DNA of 36,146 nucleotides. Origin: an uncultured Ruminococcus sp. GTDB taxonomy: Bacteria > Bacillota > Clostridia > Oscillospirales > Ruminococcaceae. The notes below the pieces were generated by a model, which made no database searches, was not told the DNA's origin, and was given only the letters and a program-made list of their open reading frames with translations. Shown one piece after another: positions 1 through 6,481 of the stretch. The stretch covers positions 1 through 36,146 of the forward strand of contig CAMVRM010000034.1 in assembly GCA_947169885.1 (NCBI GenBank). Reading direction: 5' to 3'. A program made the position numbers and the translations under genes. Each line of letters starts with the position of its first letter. Position 1 is the first letter of the stretch.

Positions 1-367
1 GCTTTTCTCATATCTTTATTATATCATATTCTGCGCTATTTGTCCACACCTATGTCATAAATAACACGATAAATATTACTCAGCATAGTAACTATAAATG
101 AGCGATTTTGTTAAAATATACAAATGAAGCGGTATATCAAAAGCAGTCCAAAGGTTCACTTTTGTGCAAATTGTCAAATCTGCTCATTTATAGTAAGAAA
201 TAAAAGATAAGAAAGAATAGATGAGAAATAAGAAATTACAGCCTGCGTGACCGGAAGTTTATGTTAATGTATGAAATAAACCAGCCTGCGCTGATAAACT
301 CAACAAACAGCAATATGCACAAAACAAATATTTCCGTTTTATTTACATCTACAAGAATTATAAACAA
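1..367. other. AT-rich non-coding stretch
   Basis: I see no supportable gene here. The stretch holds the short palindromic element at 91-194. After it comes a purine-rich tract (about 196-238) of AAGAAATAA, AGATAAG and ATGAGAAATAAG words, resembling tracts found beside other elements in the window. The first 90 bases show nothing recognisable. Confidence 0.6.
91..194. mobile_element. Palindromic MITE-like element, short copy (family I, copy A)
   Basis: The element has 13-bp perfect terminal inverted repeats, ACTATAAATGAGC at 91-103 and its complement at 182-194. The interior matches both ends of the longer copies at 16355-16743 and 35831 onward. It looks like an internal deletion derivative: the left end runs into the motif ATGAAGCGG, which the long copies repeat every 53 bp, and continues directly with the last such unit. 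No transposase is encoded, so any mobility would need an enzyme supplied in trans. Mobility itself is inferred, not shown. Confidence 0.75.
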
Positions 368-386
368 ATTGTTAATCCTTAACAAT
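368..386. promoter_or_regulatory. Palindromic operator candidate upstream of the peptide genes
   Basis: ATTGTTAA (368-375) and TTAACAAT (379-386) form a perfect 8-bp inverted repeat with a 3-base spacer, ending five bases before the -35 box at 392. The position, about -41 to -59 from the predicted start of transcription, suits binding by a dimeric regulator. The regulator is unknown. Confidence 0.45.
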
Positions 387-391
387 AATAA

Positions 392-420
392 TTGACTTTT
401 TTCACATAAATATGTATAAT
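392..420 (+). promoter_or_regulatory. Strong sigma-A promoter for the peptide genes
   Basis: TTGACT (392-397), a 17-base spacer and TATAAT (415-420) give a near-consensus vegetative promoter. Transcription should start near 427, leaving a leader of about 49 bases before the ATG at 476. Confidence 0.8.
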
Positions 421-475
421 AAATACATAAAGTAACACATAACACAACTCAACAAACTAAAAGGAGGTCACTATT

Positions 476-778
476 ATGACTGATGAAATGAACAAAAACC
501 TTAAAAACAAAGAACTCGACCTGGAACAGCTCGAAGGTGTAAGCGGCGGTCTTATAGTTGACTGTGGTAAATATCGTAACTATCGAATTGTTAGTGATAA
601 AACGGGTGCGATATTAGATACAGAGTGGTTTGTTTCAGATAATGCCAAAATAACTGCCGAGGCTCTTAAAGTAAGCACAGAGATCATCAGCATGGCTGAG
701 TATAAGAGACGTTTTGGAAAAGACATTGATCTGTCCATCGAGATCGATTCAAAAGCAGGAGATCCGTGGCTTAGATAA
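476..778 (+). CDS. Double-glycine-leader secreted peptide, copy 1
   Basis: This 100-residue protein has a bacteriocin-type leader, residues 1-25, ending ELDLEQLEGVSGG. The spaced Leu/Glu residues and the Gly24-Gly25 cleavage site are what C39-peptidase ABC exporters recognise. The predicted mature part is 75 residues, hydrophilic, with one Cys (Cys30), and contains the word EYKRRFGK. That is long for a classical class II bacteriocin, so it may be a small folded exported protein. The start is fixed by AAAGGAGG seven bases upstream. The second copy follows 46 bases downstream, probably on the same transcript. No exporter, modification enzyme or immunity gene is recognisable nearby, so secretion would rely on a transporter elsewhere. 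Its function as toxin, signal or effector is unknown. Confidence 0.8.
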   Translation: MTDEMNKNLKNKELDLEQLEGVSGGLIVDCGKYRNYRIVSDKTGAILDTEWFVSDNAKITAEALKVSTEIISMAEYKRRFGKDIDLSIEIDSKAGDPWLR

Positions 779-824
779 TAAGATAGAGCAACACAACTCA
801 ACAAACTAAAAGGAGGTCACTATT

Positions 825-1127
825 ATGACTGATGAAATGAACAAAAACCTTAAAAACAAAGAACTCGACCTGGAACAGCTCGAAGGTGTAAGCGGCGGTC
901 TCATAGTTGACTGTGGTGGTCCTTATAACTATCGAGTTGTTGATGATAAAACGGGTGAGATATTAGATTCAAACTGCTGGTATAAAAGCCACGCCCAAGA
1001 AGCTGCCGAAAATCTTAATGTAAGCTGCGATATCATCAGCAAGGCTGAGTATAAGAGACGTTTTGGAAAAGACCTTGATATGTCCATCGGGATCGATTCA
1101 AAAACAGGAGAGAAGTGGACTCGATAA
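825..1127 (+). CDS. Double-glycine-leader secreted peptide, copy 2
   Basis: This paralogue of the preceding gene has a leader (residues 1-25) identical to copy 1, while 29 of 75 core residues differ. The changes cluster in the middle of the core. The end of the core (AEYKRRFGKD and following) is again similar. It has three Cys (30, 51, 68) against one in copy 1, so a disulfide or thioether is possible here but not in copy 1. The same AGGAGG ribosome binding site is present, and the terminator at 1182-1220 closes the unit. Identical leaders with divergent cores suggest one shared exporter handling different cargo. No modification enzyme is encoded nearby, so a lanthipeptide call is not supported. 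Confidence 0.8.
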   Translation: MTDEMNKNLKNKELDLEQLEGVSGGLIVDCGGPYNYRVVDDKTGEILDSNCWYKSHAQEAAENLNVSCDIISKAEYKRRFGKDLDMSIGIDSKTGEKWTR

Positions 1128-1181
1128 TAAGATAGAGCAACACAACTCAACAAACTAATAGGAATATTAACAAATAAGCAC

Positions 1182-1220
1182 GAAAGGCATTGCAGGTACC
1201 AAACTGCAATGCCTTTCTTT
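1182..1220 (+). terminator. Intrinsic terminator after the peptide genes
   Basis: GAAAGGCATTGCAG (1182-1195) pairs perfectly with CTGCAATGCCTTTC (1204-1217) around an 8-base loop and runs into TTTCTTTTA. The 14-bp stem and U-rich tail make a strong Rho-independent terminator. Confidence 0.9.
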
Positions 1221-1312
1221 TACTTCTGATCGACCTTTTTTCCGCAGTATGGTATAATTATCCTAAGAATTACCGTTTCTATTATCTATTATCTTTCATC
1301 TATTATCTGAAT

Positions 1313-1341
1313 TTGACATGGTGTGGGTTTTGTGGTATTAT
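1313..1341 (+). promoter_or_regulatory. Promoter of the decarboxylase gene
   Basis: TTGACA (1313-1318), a 17-base spacer and TATTAT (1336-1341). Transcription would start near 1348. This excludes the longer in-frame reading from 1190 and supports the ATG at 1373. Confidence 0.7.
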
Positions 1342-1372
1342 GGTTATAGTTATGATGCGGAGGGGAAACGGT

Positions 1373-2701
1373 ATGGATAAGTTAAGTGAGTTTGCAAAAA
1401 GGTATGCGGAGTCGGGGGTGTCACGGTTTCATATGCCCGGACATAAGGGCGTGACACTGCACGGGCTTGAAGCTGTTGACCTTACCGAGATAAAGGGTGC
1501 GGACTTTCTGTTCGAGCCTGACGGCGTTATCGCTGACGGCGAACGGCTGACTGCTGACGCTTACGGCTCGGCGGCGACCTGCTGGTCGGCTGAGGGGACG
1601 AGCCTTTCGATAAAGGCGGCAGTCTGCATGGTAAGGCAGTATCTCGGACGTGATATAACTGTCGCTTCGCCGAGGAACTGTCACAGGGCGTTTCTGAACG
1701 CCTGCACACTGCTGGGTATCGACCCTGTGTGGATATACCCTGCTGACAAGCGCTCTCTGCTCTGTGAGTGCGCCGTTACGCCCGATGATGTGCGCAAAAC
1801 GCTCCTGAACGGCGGCGTTGATGCGATCTATATAACTTCGCCCGATTATCTTGGCGGCATGGCGGATATTCGTGGGATAGCTAAGGTCTGCCGTGAGTTC
1901 GGCGCTCTGCTCATCGTTGACAACGCACACGGAGCGTATCTTAAATTTGTCGGAAACGAACACCCTCTCGGCTGCGGAGCGGACATAGTTTGCGATTCTG
2001 CACACAAGACCCTGCCCGTCTACACAGGGGGCGGCTATCTGCACATCTCAAAGTCAGCGCCGAAAGAACTTGTACAGCTTGCCAAACCTGCAATGGCGAT
2101 GTTCGGCTCTACAAGCCCCTCTTATCTCATTATGCAGTCGCTGGGAATGTGCGCCGAAATGCTCACGGGTGAACTTCCGCAAAAGCTTCGTGACTGCTGT
2201 GAGCGGACGGCGAAAGTCAAGGCGCTCATGAAAAGCCTCGGTATCCCCGACTTGTCCGCAGAACCGATGAAGATAACTGTCGGCGCTTCAAAGGCAGGCT
2301 ATGACGGCGGCGAACTTGCGGAACTTATGCGTGAGAACAAAATGGAGTGTGAGTACTCCGACCCCGATGCAGTGGTGCTTATGCTGTCGCCATACAACAC
2401 AAAGACCGACTTTGAACGTCTGGAACGGTTTTTCATGAAACTTGAAAAGCGCATACCTTTGCACAATGCCGACTGCACGGAACTTTTCGGGGTGCGTCCC
2501 GAGAAAGTGATGAGCCTCAGAAGTGCGATGCTCTCCCCTTGCGTGAATATCCCCGTTGACGAAAGCGAAGGCAGGATATGCGCCAGAACTGCAATGTCCT
2601 GTCAGCCGTCAGTTGCCGCTGTCATGGCAGGCGAAAGAATTTCCGCCGAAATATTAAAAATTTTGAAAAGGTATAGCATTTTTTCGATAGATGTGATATA
2701 A
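1373..2701 (+). CDS. Orn/Lys/Arg decarboxylase family protein (YaaO-like)
   Basis: This 442-residue pyridoxal-phosphate enzyme is of the fold-I Orn/Lys/Arg decarboxylase family. Visible motifs are FHMPGHKG near the N-terminus (residues 19-26), the cofactor-contacting VDNAH (Asp183, His186) and SAHKT with Lys212 as the expected Schiff-base lysine. It probably decarboxylates a basic amino acid to a diamine or agmatine in the cytoplasm; the substrate cannot be read from sequence. It is slightly shorter than B. subtilis YaaO. The ATG at 1373 is chosen because GGAGGGG lies seven bases before it and a promoter ends at 1341. As in B. subtilis, it stands upstream of holB and yaaT/ricT, but the tmk gene usual there is missing. 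Confidence 0.85.
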   Translation: MDKLSEFAKRYAESGVSRFHMPGHKGVTLHGLEAVDLTEIKGADFLFEPDGVIADGERLTADAYGSAATCWSAEGTSLSIKAAVCMVRQYLGRDITVASPRNCHRAFLNACTLLGIDPVWIYPADKRSLLCECAVTPDDVRKTLLNGGVDAIYITSPDYLGGMADIRGIAKVCREFGALLIVDNAHGAYLKFVGNEHPLGCGADIVCDSAHKTLPVYTGGGYLHISKSAPKELVQLAKPAMAMFGSTSPSYLIMQSLGMCAEMLTGELPQKLRDCCERTAKVKALMKSLGIPDLSAEPMKITVGASKAGYDGGELAELMRENKMECEYSDPDAVVLMLSPYNTKTDFERLERFFMKLEKRIPLHNADCTELFGVRPEKVMSLRSAMLSPCVNIPVDESEGRICARTAMSCQPSVAAVMAGERISAEILKILKRYSIFSIDVI

Positions 2702-2702
2702 T
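2694..2702 (+). promoter_or_regulatory. Possible extended -10 promoter for holB
   Basis: TGATATAAT is an extended -10 element (TGnTATAAT) overlapping the stop codon of the decarboxylase gene. No good -35 lies 17 bases upstream. It could start a transcript near 2709 for holB, ricT and the phospholipase-like gene; read-through from upstream is the alternative. Confidence 0.35.
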
Positions 2703-2800
2703 TAAGATATGAGTTAAAGGATAAAAGATATTTGATGATGATGTAAAAAAAGGTATCTTCTTTCTTATTTCATTTTTTTAGATCAGTGTAGGTGTGTAGA

Positions 2801-3775
2801 ATGATAGAGTTTATCGGCAACGAAACGCAGACGGCGCTGACTGCACAGCTTATCGCAAGACAGCGTGAGCCGCACTCGGTATTGATATGCGGCGAGCATG
2901 GGCTTGGAAAGCGCACTCTTGCCAAGGTCTTTGCTTCACAGTTGCTCTGTGAACGTGGTGACGGGAGCTTCTGCGGAAAGTGCCGCAGCTGCCGCCTTAT
3001 CGAAAACGGTCAGCACCCAGATGTTATGACCATACAAAGTTCCGAGACAGGCAACTACAAAGTTGATGATATACGTGCGATAGTTTCTGATTCGGTCGTA
3101 ACGCCGAATGAAGCACGGCTGAAAATATACATTATACCCGATCTTGACCGCTCACGTCAGACGCTTATACAGTCGCAGAATATCCTGCTCAAACTTATCG
3201 AAGAACCGCCCGATCACACGGTAATGATACTTACCGCACGTTCAAAAGAGACTTTTCTCGAAACGATAATCTCACGAACACTTCACCTGACAGTCGAGGA
3301 GATAGAACCTGCGCAGGCGGCGGCTTTCCTCACCGAAAAGGGCTGTGACAGTCTGCTTTCGGAAGAAGCGGTGCGAAGATGCGGCGGAAATATCGGCGCT
3401 TGCCTTGAATACATCGCTGACGAAAAGATACGTGATCTTGCGGACACGGCGGCGGCGGCAGTCAAGGCGGTCGCTGACGGAAACGAATATCAGCTCCTGC
3501 GCCTGCTCACTATGGCTGACACAAAGCGTGAGACTTTCATGCGGCTCATGGCGTTCATGCAGCGTGCTGTCAGAGATTCCCTGCGCATACACACGGGCAA
3601 TCAGACCCCTTATGTTTTCTCGCAGGAAGCCTGCAAAGCACTTGCGGCAAAACGTTCGGTAAAGCGGCTCATGGCGGCTTATGACGTGCTGGGCGACTAT
3701 TCGGGCAGGGCTTCGGCTAACTGCCTTATAAGTATTCTTGTCAACTCACTTTCAGCGGCGCTTATCACCAGCTGA
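2801..3775 (+). CDS. holB: DNA polymerase III delta' subunit
   Basis: This 324-residue clamp-loader subunit belongs to the AAA+ family and works in the complex that loads the sliding clamp at the replication fork. It shows a P-loop-like GEHGLGKRT (residues 31-39), a zinc-finger Cys set (Cys50, 58, 61, 64) and a conserved LIEEPP segment followed by the sensor-region SRT. The residue after the P-loop lysine is Arg, consistent with delta' proteins that do not hydrolyse ATP. The ATG at 2801 is preferred over the in-frame GTG at 2792 because AGGTG sits just upstream. Gene order (decarboxylase, holB, ricT) supports the call over a gamma/tau paralogue. Confidence 0.9.
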   Translation: MIEFIGNETQTALTAQLIARQREPHSVLICGEHGLGKRTLAKVFASQLLCERGDGSFCGKCRSCRLIENGQHPDVMTIQSSETGNYKVDDIRAIVSDSVVTPNEARLKIYIIPDLDRSRQTLIQSQNILLKLIEEPPDHTVMILTARSKETFLETIISRTLHLTVEEIEPAQAAAFLTEKGCDSLLSEEAVRRCGGNIGACLEYIADEKIRDLADTAAAAVKAVADGNEYQLLRLLTMADTKRETFMRLMAFMQRAVRDSLRIHTGNQTPYVFSQEACKALAAKRSVKRLMAAYDVLGDYSGRASANCLISILVNSLSAALITS

Positions 3776-3809
3776 GAGGTTATATATATTATTTTTCAGG
3801 AGGTTCTTA

Positions 3810-4676
3810 ATGGACGTAAAATACATCGGTGTCCGCTTTAAAAAGGCGGGCAAGATATATTACTTTGCGCCCGGTGACTTAAACGTCATCAAGGGCGACA
3901 AGGTGATAGTCGAAACTGTAAGGGGCGTTGAATGCGGAGATGTTGTCATCGAGATCCGTGAAATGCCCGAAGAAAAGCTGAGTTCGCCGCTCAAACCCAT
4001 AATCCGCATCGCTAACAAGCGTGATTTTGAAACGATCGAGCGCAACAAGAAAAAAGAAAAGGAAGCTTTCACTATCTGCGAGGAAAAGATCAAAAAGCAT
4101 GGTCTGAAAATGGATCTTGTGGACGTTGAATGCACCTTTGACAACAACAAACTGCTGTTTTATTTCACGGCGAAAAACCGTGTGGATTTCCGTGAACTGG
4201 TAAAAGACTTAGCAGGCGTTTTCCACACACGCATAGAACTGAGACAGATAGGCGTTCGTGACGAAGCTAAAATGCTGGGCGGTCTGGGAATATGCGGTCA
4301 GCCGTTTTGCTGTTCACGCTTTCTCGGAGACTTCCACCCTGTTTCCGTCAAAATGGCTAAGGAACAGTCGCTTTCGCTCAACCCGACTAAGCTTTCGGGA
4401 AGCTGCGGCAGGCTTATGTGCTGTCTGAAATATGAAAGTGAAGCTTATCAGGATCTTCTGCGCACCACGCCGAAAGTCGGGGCTATCGTCAAGACTTCCG
4501 AGGGCAAGGGCACTGTTATCGACGTTAACCTTCTTACAGGCGTGCTGAAAGTCAAGCCCGAAAAAGGCGACAACGTGCTGACCGTCAAGAAAGACGAAGT
4601 TGACGTTATAAAAGACGGCGTTGTAAAGCTTGACAAAAACGAACTCAGAGCGCTCAAACAGCTGGAGGGCAAATAA
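3810..4676 (+). CDS. ricT: RicT/YaaT-type PSP1 domain protein
   Basis: This 288-residue cytoplasmic protein has a PSP1 domain across most of its length. It carries the conserved cysteines Cys162, Cys167-168, Cys199 and Cys204-205, in GICGQPFCC and SCGRLMCC. In B. subtilis RicT these belong to the iron-sulfur-binding Y-complex with RicA and RicF, which affects RNase Y mRNA processing, sporulation, competence and biofilm formation. The partners are not in this window. The start follows AGGAGG by seven bases; the reading frame extends upstream into holB without a better ribosome binding site. The stop lies two bases before the next gene, suggesting translational coupling. Confidence 0.9.
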   Translation: MDVKYIGVRFKKAGKIYYFAPGDLNVIKGDKVIVETVRGVECGDVVIEIREMPEEKLSSPLKPIIRIANKRDFETIERNKKKEKEAFTICEEKIKKHGLKMDLVDVECTFDNNKLLFYFTAKNRVDFRELVKDLAGVFHTRIELRQIGVRDEAKMLGGLGICGQPFCCSRFLGDFHPVSVKMAKEQSLSLNPTKLSGSCGRLMCCLKYESEAYQDLLRTTPKVGAIVKTSEGKGTVIDVNLLTGVLKVKPEKGDNVLTVKKDEVDVIKDGVVKLDKNELRALKQLEGK

Positions 4677-4678
4677 CC

Positions 4679-5308
4679 ATGCCGTCAGGACTTATTCATC
4701 TTACGATCGCAGAACTTTACGCCGAAAATCAGCACAGCGGAGCGCTGTCTGTCAAAAGTCTGCCCGATCTTATGCTGGGGAGCATCTCGCCCGATGCTGT
4801 GAACCTTGGAGATATGGCATCGCAGGAAATTCGTTATGAAGCGCACCTGCGTTCGAGAAATATTCCTCAGTGGATAAAGAATATCCACGAATACCGCACA
4901 GCACATGAACAGGACTTTTCAGAGCGTCCCGATGTGCTGAAAGGGCTTCTTCTTCACCTTTTTACTGATATTGCATGGGACGAGCGTGTTCAGCCTGAGC
5001 TGTTCACAAGAATGTACAGGTCGGGGATAAGGTACGAGGACAGGAGCAGAGCAAAGTGGAAAGAACTTTACATACTTGAATCCAAAATACGTGAGTGGGA
5101 CTGCACCCAGCACGCACTTGATGAACTGAAAAAAGCCCAGCCGTTCGCCGTTACTTCCGTTTCAGCGGAGCAGGTGGGAGCGTGGCAGATCGAAACTCTG
5201 CGCCGTTACGACACACTTGAACGGCAGGAGGGCGGCGTGCTTGACACAAGCTTTATCTTCTCGGCGCTTCAAGGGGTCGAGGAGCTTATGTTTCGGGAAT
5301 ACAGATAA
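4679..5308 (+). CDS. Zinc-dependent phospholipase C-like protein
   Basis: This 209-residue protein resembles the zinc-dependent phospholipase C/S1-P1 nuclease fold family. Candidate metal ligands are His7 (GLIHL), Asp39 (GSISPDA), His56 and the His93/Asp97 pair (LLLHLFTD). It has no signal peptide, so unlike secreted clostridial phospholipases it probably stays in the cytoplasm. Its substrate is unknown and phosphoesterase activity is an inference from the fold. It begins two bases after the ricT stop and is probably coupled to it; a terminator follows its stop codon. Confidence 0.7.
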   Translation: MPSGLIHLTIAELYAENQHSGALSVKSLPDLMLGSISPDAVNLGDMASQEIRYEAHLRSRNIPQWIKNIHEYRTAHEQDFSERPDVLKGLLLHLFTDIAWDERVQPELFTRMYRSGIRYEDRSRAKWKELYILESKIREWDCTQHALDELKKAQPFAVTSVSAEQVGAWQIETLRRYDTLERQEGGVLDTSFIFSALQGVEELMFREYR

Positions 5309-5319
5309 ACAGCTATCAA

Positions 5320-5354
5320 CAGTCGGTATCGTGATGCGGTATCGGCTGTTTTTT
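5320..5354 (+). terminator. Intrinsic terminator of the holB-ricT operon
   Basis: CAGTCGGTATCG (5320-5331) pairs with CGGTATCGGCTG (5337-5348) through a 12-bp stem with three G-U pairs and a 5-base loop, followed by TTTTTT. It separates this operon from the convergent yunB. Confidence 0.8.
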
Positions 5355-5362
5355 CTAACGCT

Positions 5363-5974
5363 TCACTGTCCGAAAAGCGGATTGCCGACTATGACCGTAT
5401 CGGAAACAACATACTCATCGGTCACTTCGACTGTCTGCGGCTGTCTGCCGACAACTGCGAGTATCTCGGCGTTTATATCCAGCCGCAGGGAGAAGTGTGT
5501 CTGATTTACGCCTGCTGTTGTGAAGTTCCCCGAGAGTTTAACATCGGCAGTACCGTACTGTTCCAGACCGACACGAACATCAAAGCCCTTACCGACAAGG
5601 GGCGCAAAGCCTGTGAGCGTGCCGACGGGAACAGTTATCTCGCTGTCGGACAGTTTTGAGAGAGCGTCATTTATCTCGGTTTTAAGGCGGTTTTCGAGGG
5701 CGTTGAGCTGAGCGGTATCGGTTTCGGCGAAAGTGACCGAACCGTCTGCCGCACGCTGAACGGACAGGCAGTCTTGGTGTTCATCTTTGAGTGCCCTGTC
5801 GACAGCCTGAGATATAAGATGATCGGCGGAATGACGGACTTCAAATCGCAGGACTTCACGGCTGTGAGCGATGACTTTTGAATATAAAAGCACAGTGCAG
5901 ACAGCCAAAGAAATAATGAAAAGAAGCAGAAGATAAGAAAACCGCCAGGAGCGTGAAGTTTTTCCGGTACGCAA
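5363..5974 (-). CDS. yunB: Sporulation protein YunB
   Basis: This 203-residue membrane-anchored protein has one N-terminal transmembrane segment (about residues 12-30). The soluble domain carries family hallmarks: TVPVGTLTG, FTTAGVNQT and the terminal VSDTVIVGNPLFG. YunB is a sporulation protein in B. subtilis whose biochemical role is poorly defined. The start is a TTG at 5974, supported by AGGTGG about eight bases upstream; no ATG fits. It stands alone between a convergent operon and a long non-coding stretch. Its presence implies the lineage keeps at least part of a sporulation gene set. Confidence 0.85.
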   Translation of the reverse strand: MRTGKTSRSWRFSYLLLLFIISLAVCTVLLYSKVIAHSREVLRFEVRHSADHLISQAVDRALKDEHQDCLSVQRAADGSVTFAETDTAQLNALENRLKTEINDALSKLSDSEITVPVGTLTGFAPLVGKGFDVRVGLEQYGTADVKLSGNFTTAGVNQTHFSLRLDINAEILAVVGRQPQTVEVTDEYVVSDTVIVGNPLFGQ

Positions 5975-6050
5975 GAAAACACCACCTAATAAAAAATCAA
6001 AGCAAATAAACCGTGAGCGCTAGAGATTCAAAAGTCTTTGGAAAGGGAGT

Positions 6051-6133
6051 CCAGAGGGAAGAACCTTTCTTCAGAAAGGTTTTCCCTTTGGTGGGAGTTT
6101 GAGGGCAAAGTCCTCATTCGCACCAAGGGTGCG
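6051..6133. repeat. Cluster of three hairpins (REP-like intergenic element)
   Basis: A long imperfect hairpin spans 6051-6091: CCAGAGGGAAGAACCTTTCT pairs with AGAAAGGTTTTCCCTTTGG around a 2-base loop. A small hairpin TGAGG/CCTCA follows at about 6109-6116, and a perfect CGCACC-AAG-GGTGCG hairpin lies at 6119-6133. No T-run follows, so these are not simple terminators. The pattern suggests an interspersed palindromic repeat. Confidence 0.6.
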
Positions 6134-6430
6134 ATAGAAAGAAGGGCGCAAAACAAAATAAAGAATAAGCGTACAAACGTACCCTACAAGCCATAAAATC
6201 GGCATTCCAAAACCCACTTTCAAAAGTACACAAAATGAAAGAATATACCTATAAAGGGGAGAAGCACCAAAATGCCGATTTTTATTTTTCGGAACAGCGT
6301 AAGCGTCTTCCGAAAAAGCCCCCAAATGTCCGAACAGGACATTCTTCCACACACACCGCACAACACACAACAAACAACACAATAAAGCCTATTACATAAT
6401 AAGCCGAATAAACGAAAAATGTTCAAAACA
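6134..6430. other. Non-coding stretch with inverted repeats
   Basis: No convincing gene is seen. It contains a perfect 12-bp inverted repeat, AAAATCGGCATT (6195-6206) and AATGCCGATTTT (6271-6282), and a small hairpin AATGTCC-GAAC-AGGACATT (about 6326-6343). A 103-codon open frame on the minus strand (6071-6382) overlaps the hairpins and has no ribosome binding site. With the cluster at 6051-6133 this may form one composite repeat element. Confidence 0.45.
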
Positions 6431-6435
6431 AAAAA

Positions 6436-6470
6436 GAGCATCTCTTTTTTTACGAGAGATGCTCCGAAAA
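6436..6470 (-). terminator. Bidirectional-looking terminator after the carboxypeptidase gene
   Basis: GAGCATCTC (6436-6444) and GAGATGCTC (6456-6464) form a 9-bp stem. On the minus strand it is followed by a T-rich run, terminating the gene at 6482-8983. On the plus strand a weaker T-run is absent. Confidence 0.8.
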
Positions 6471-6481
6471 AAGTTTGTTTA

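Larger units (their letters stand above)
441..1158 (+). repeat. 349-bp tandem duplication carrying the two peptide genes
   Basis: The 35-base leader (AACACAACTC through AGGAGGTCACTATT) begins at 441 and again at 790. Its first 20 bases begin a third time at 1139, so the period is exactly 349 bp twice over. The third copy breaks off after AACAAACTAA and has no gene behind it. This suggests the unit arose by recombination between leader repeats and that the array could expand or contract. Confidence 0.85.

Noticed and set aside
476-1127. Lanthipeptide precursor call for the two peptides
   Set aside because: Leader type fits, but no LanM, LanB or LanC-like enzyme is in the window and copy 1 has a single Cys, so a modified peptide is not supported.
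1190-1372. N-terminal extension of the decarboxylase to 1190
   Set aside because: It would run through the terminator at 1182-1220 and the promoter at 1313-1341; the ATG at 1373 has a good ribosome binding site and family-like N-terminus.
6071-6382. 103-codon minus-strand open frame
   Set aside because: It overlaps the hairpin cluster and inverted repeats, has a low-complexity Cys/Val start and no ribosome binding site.
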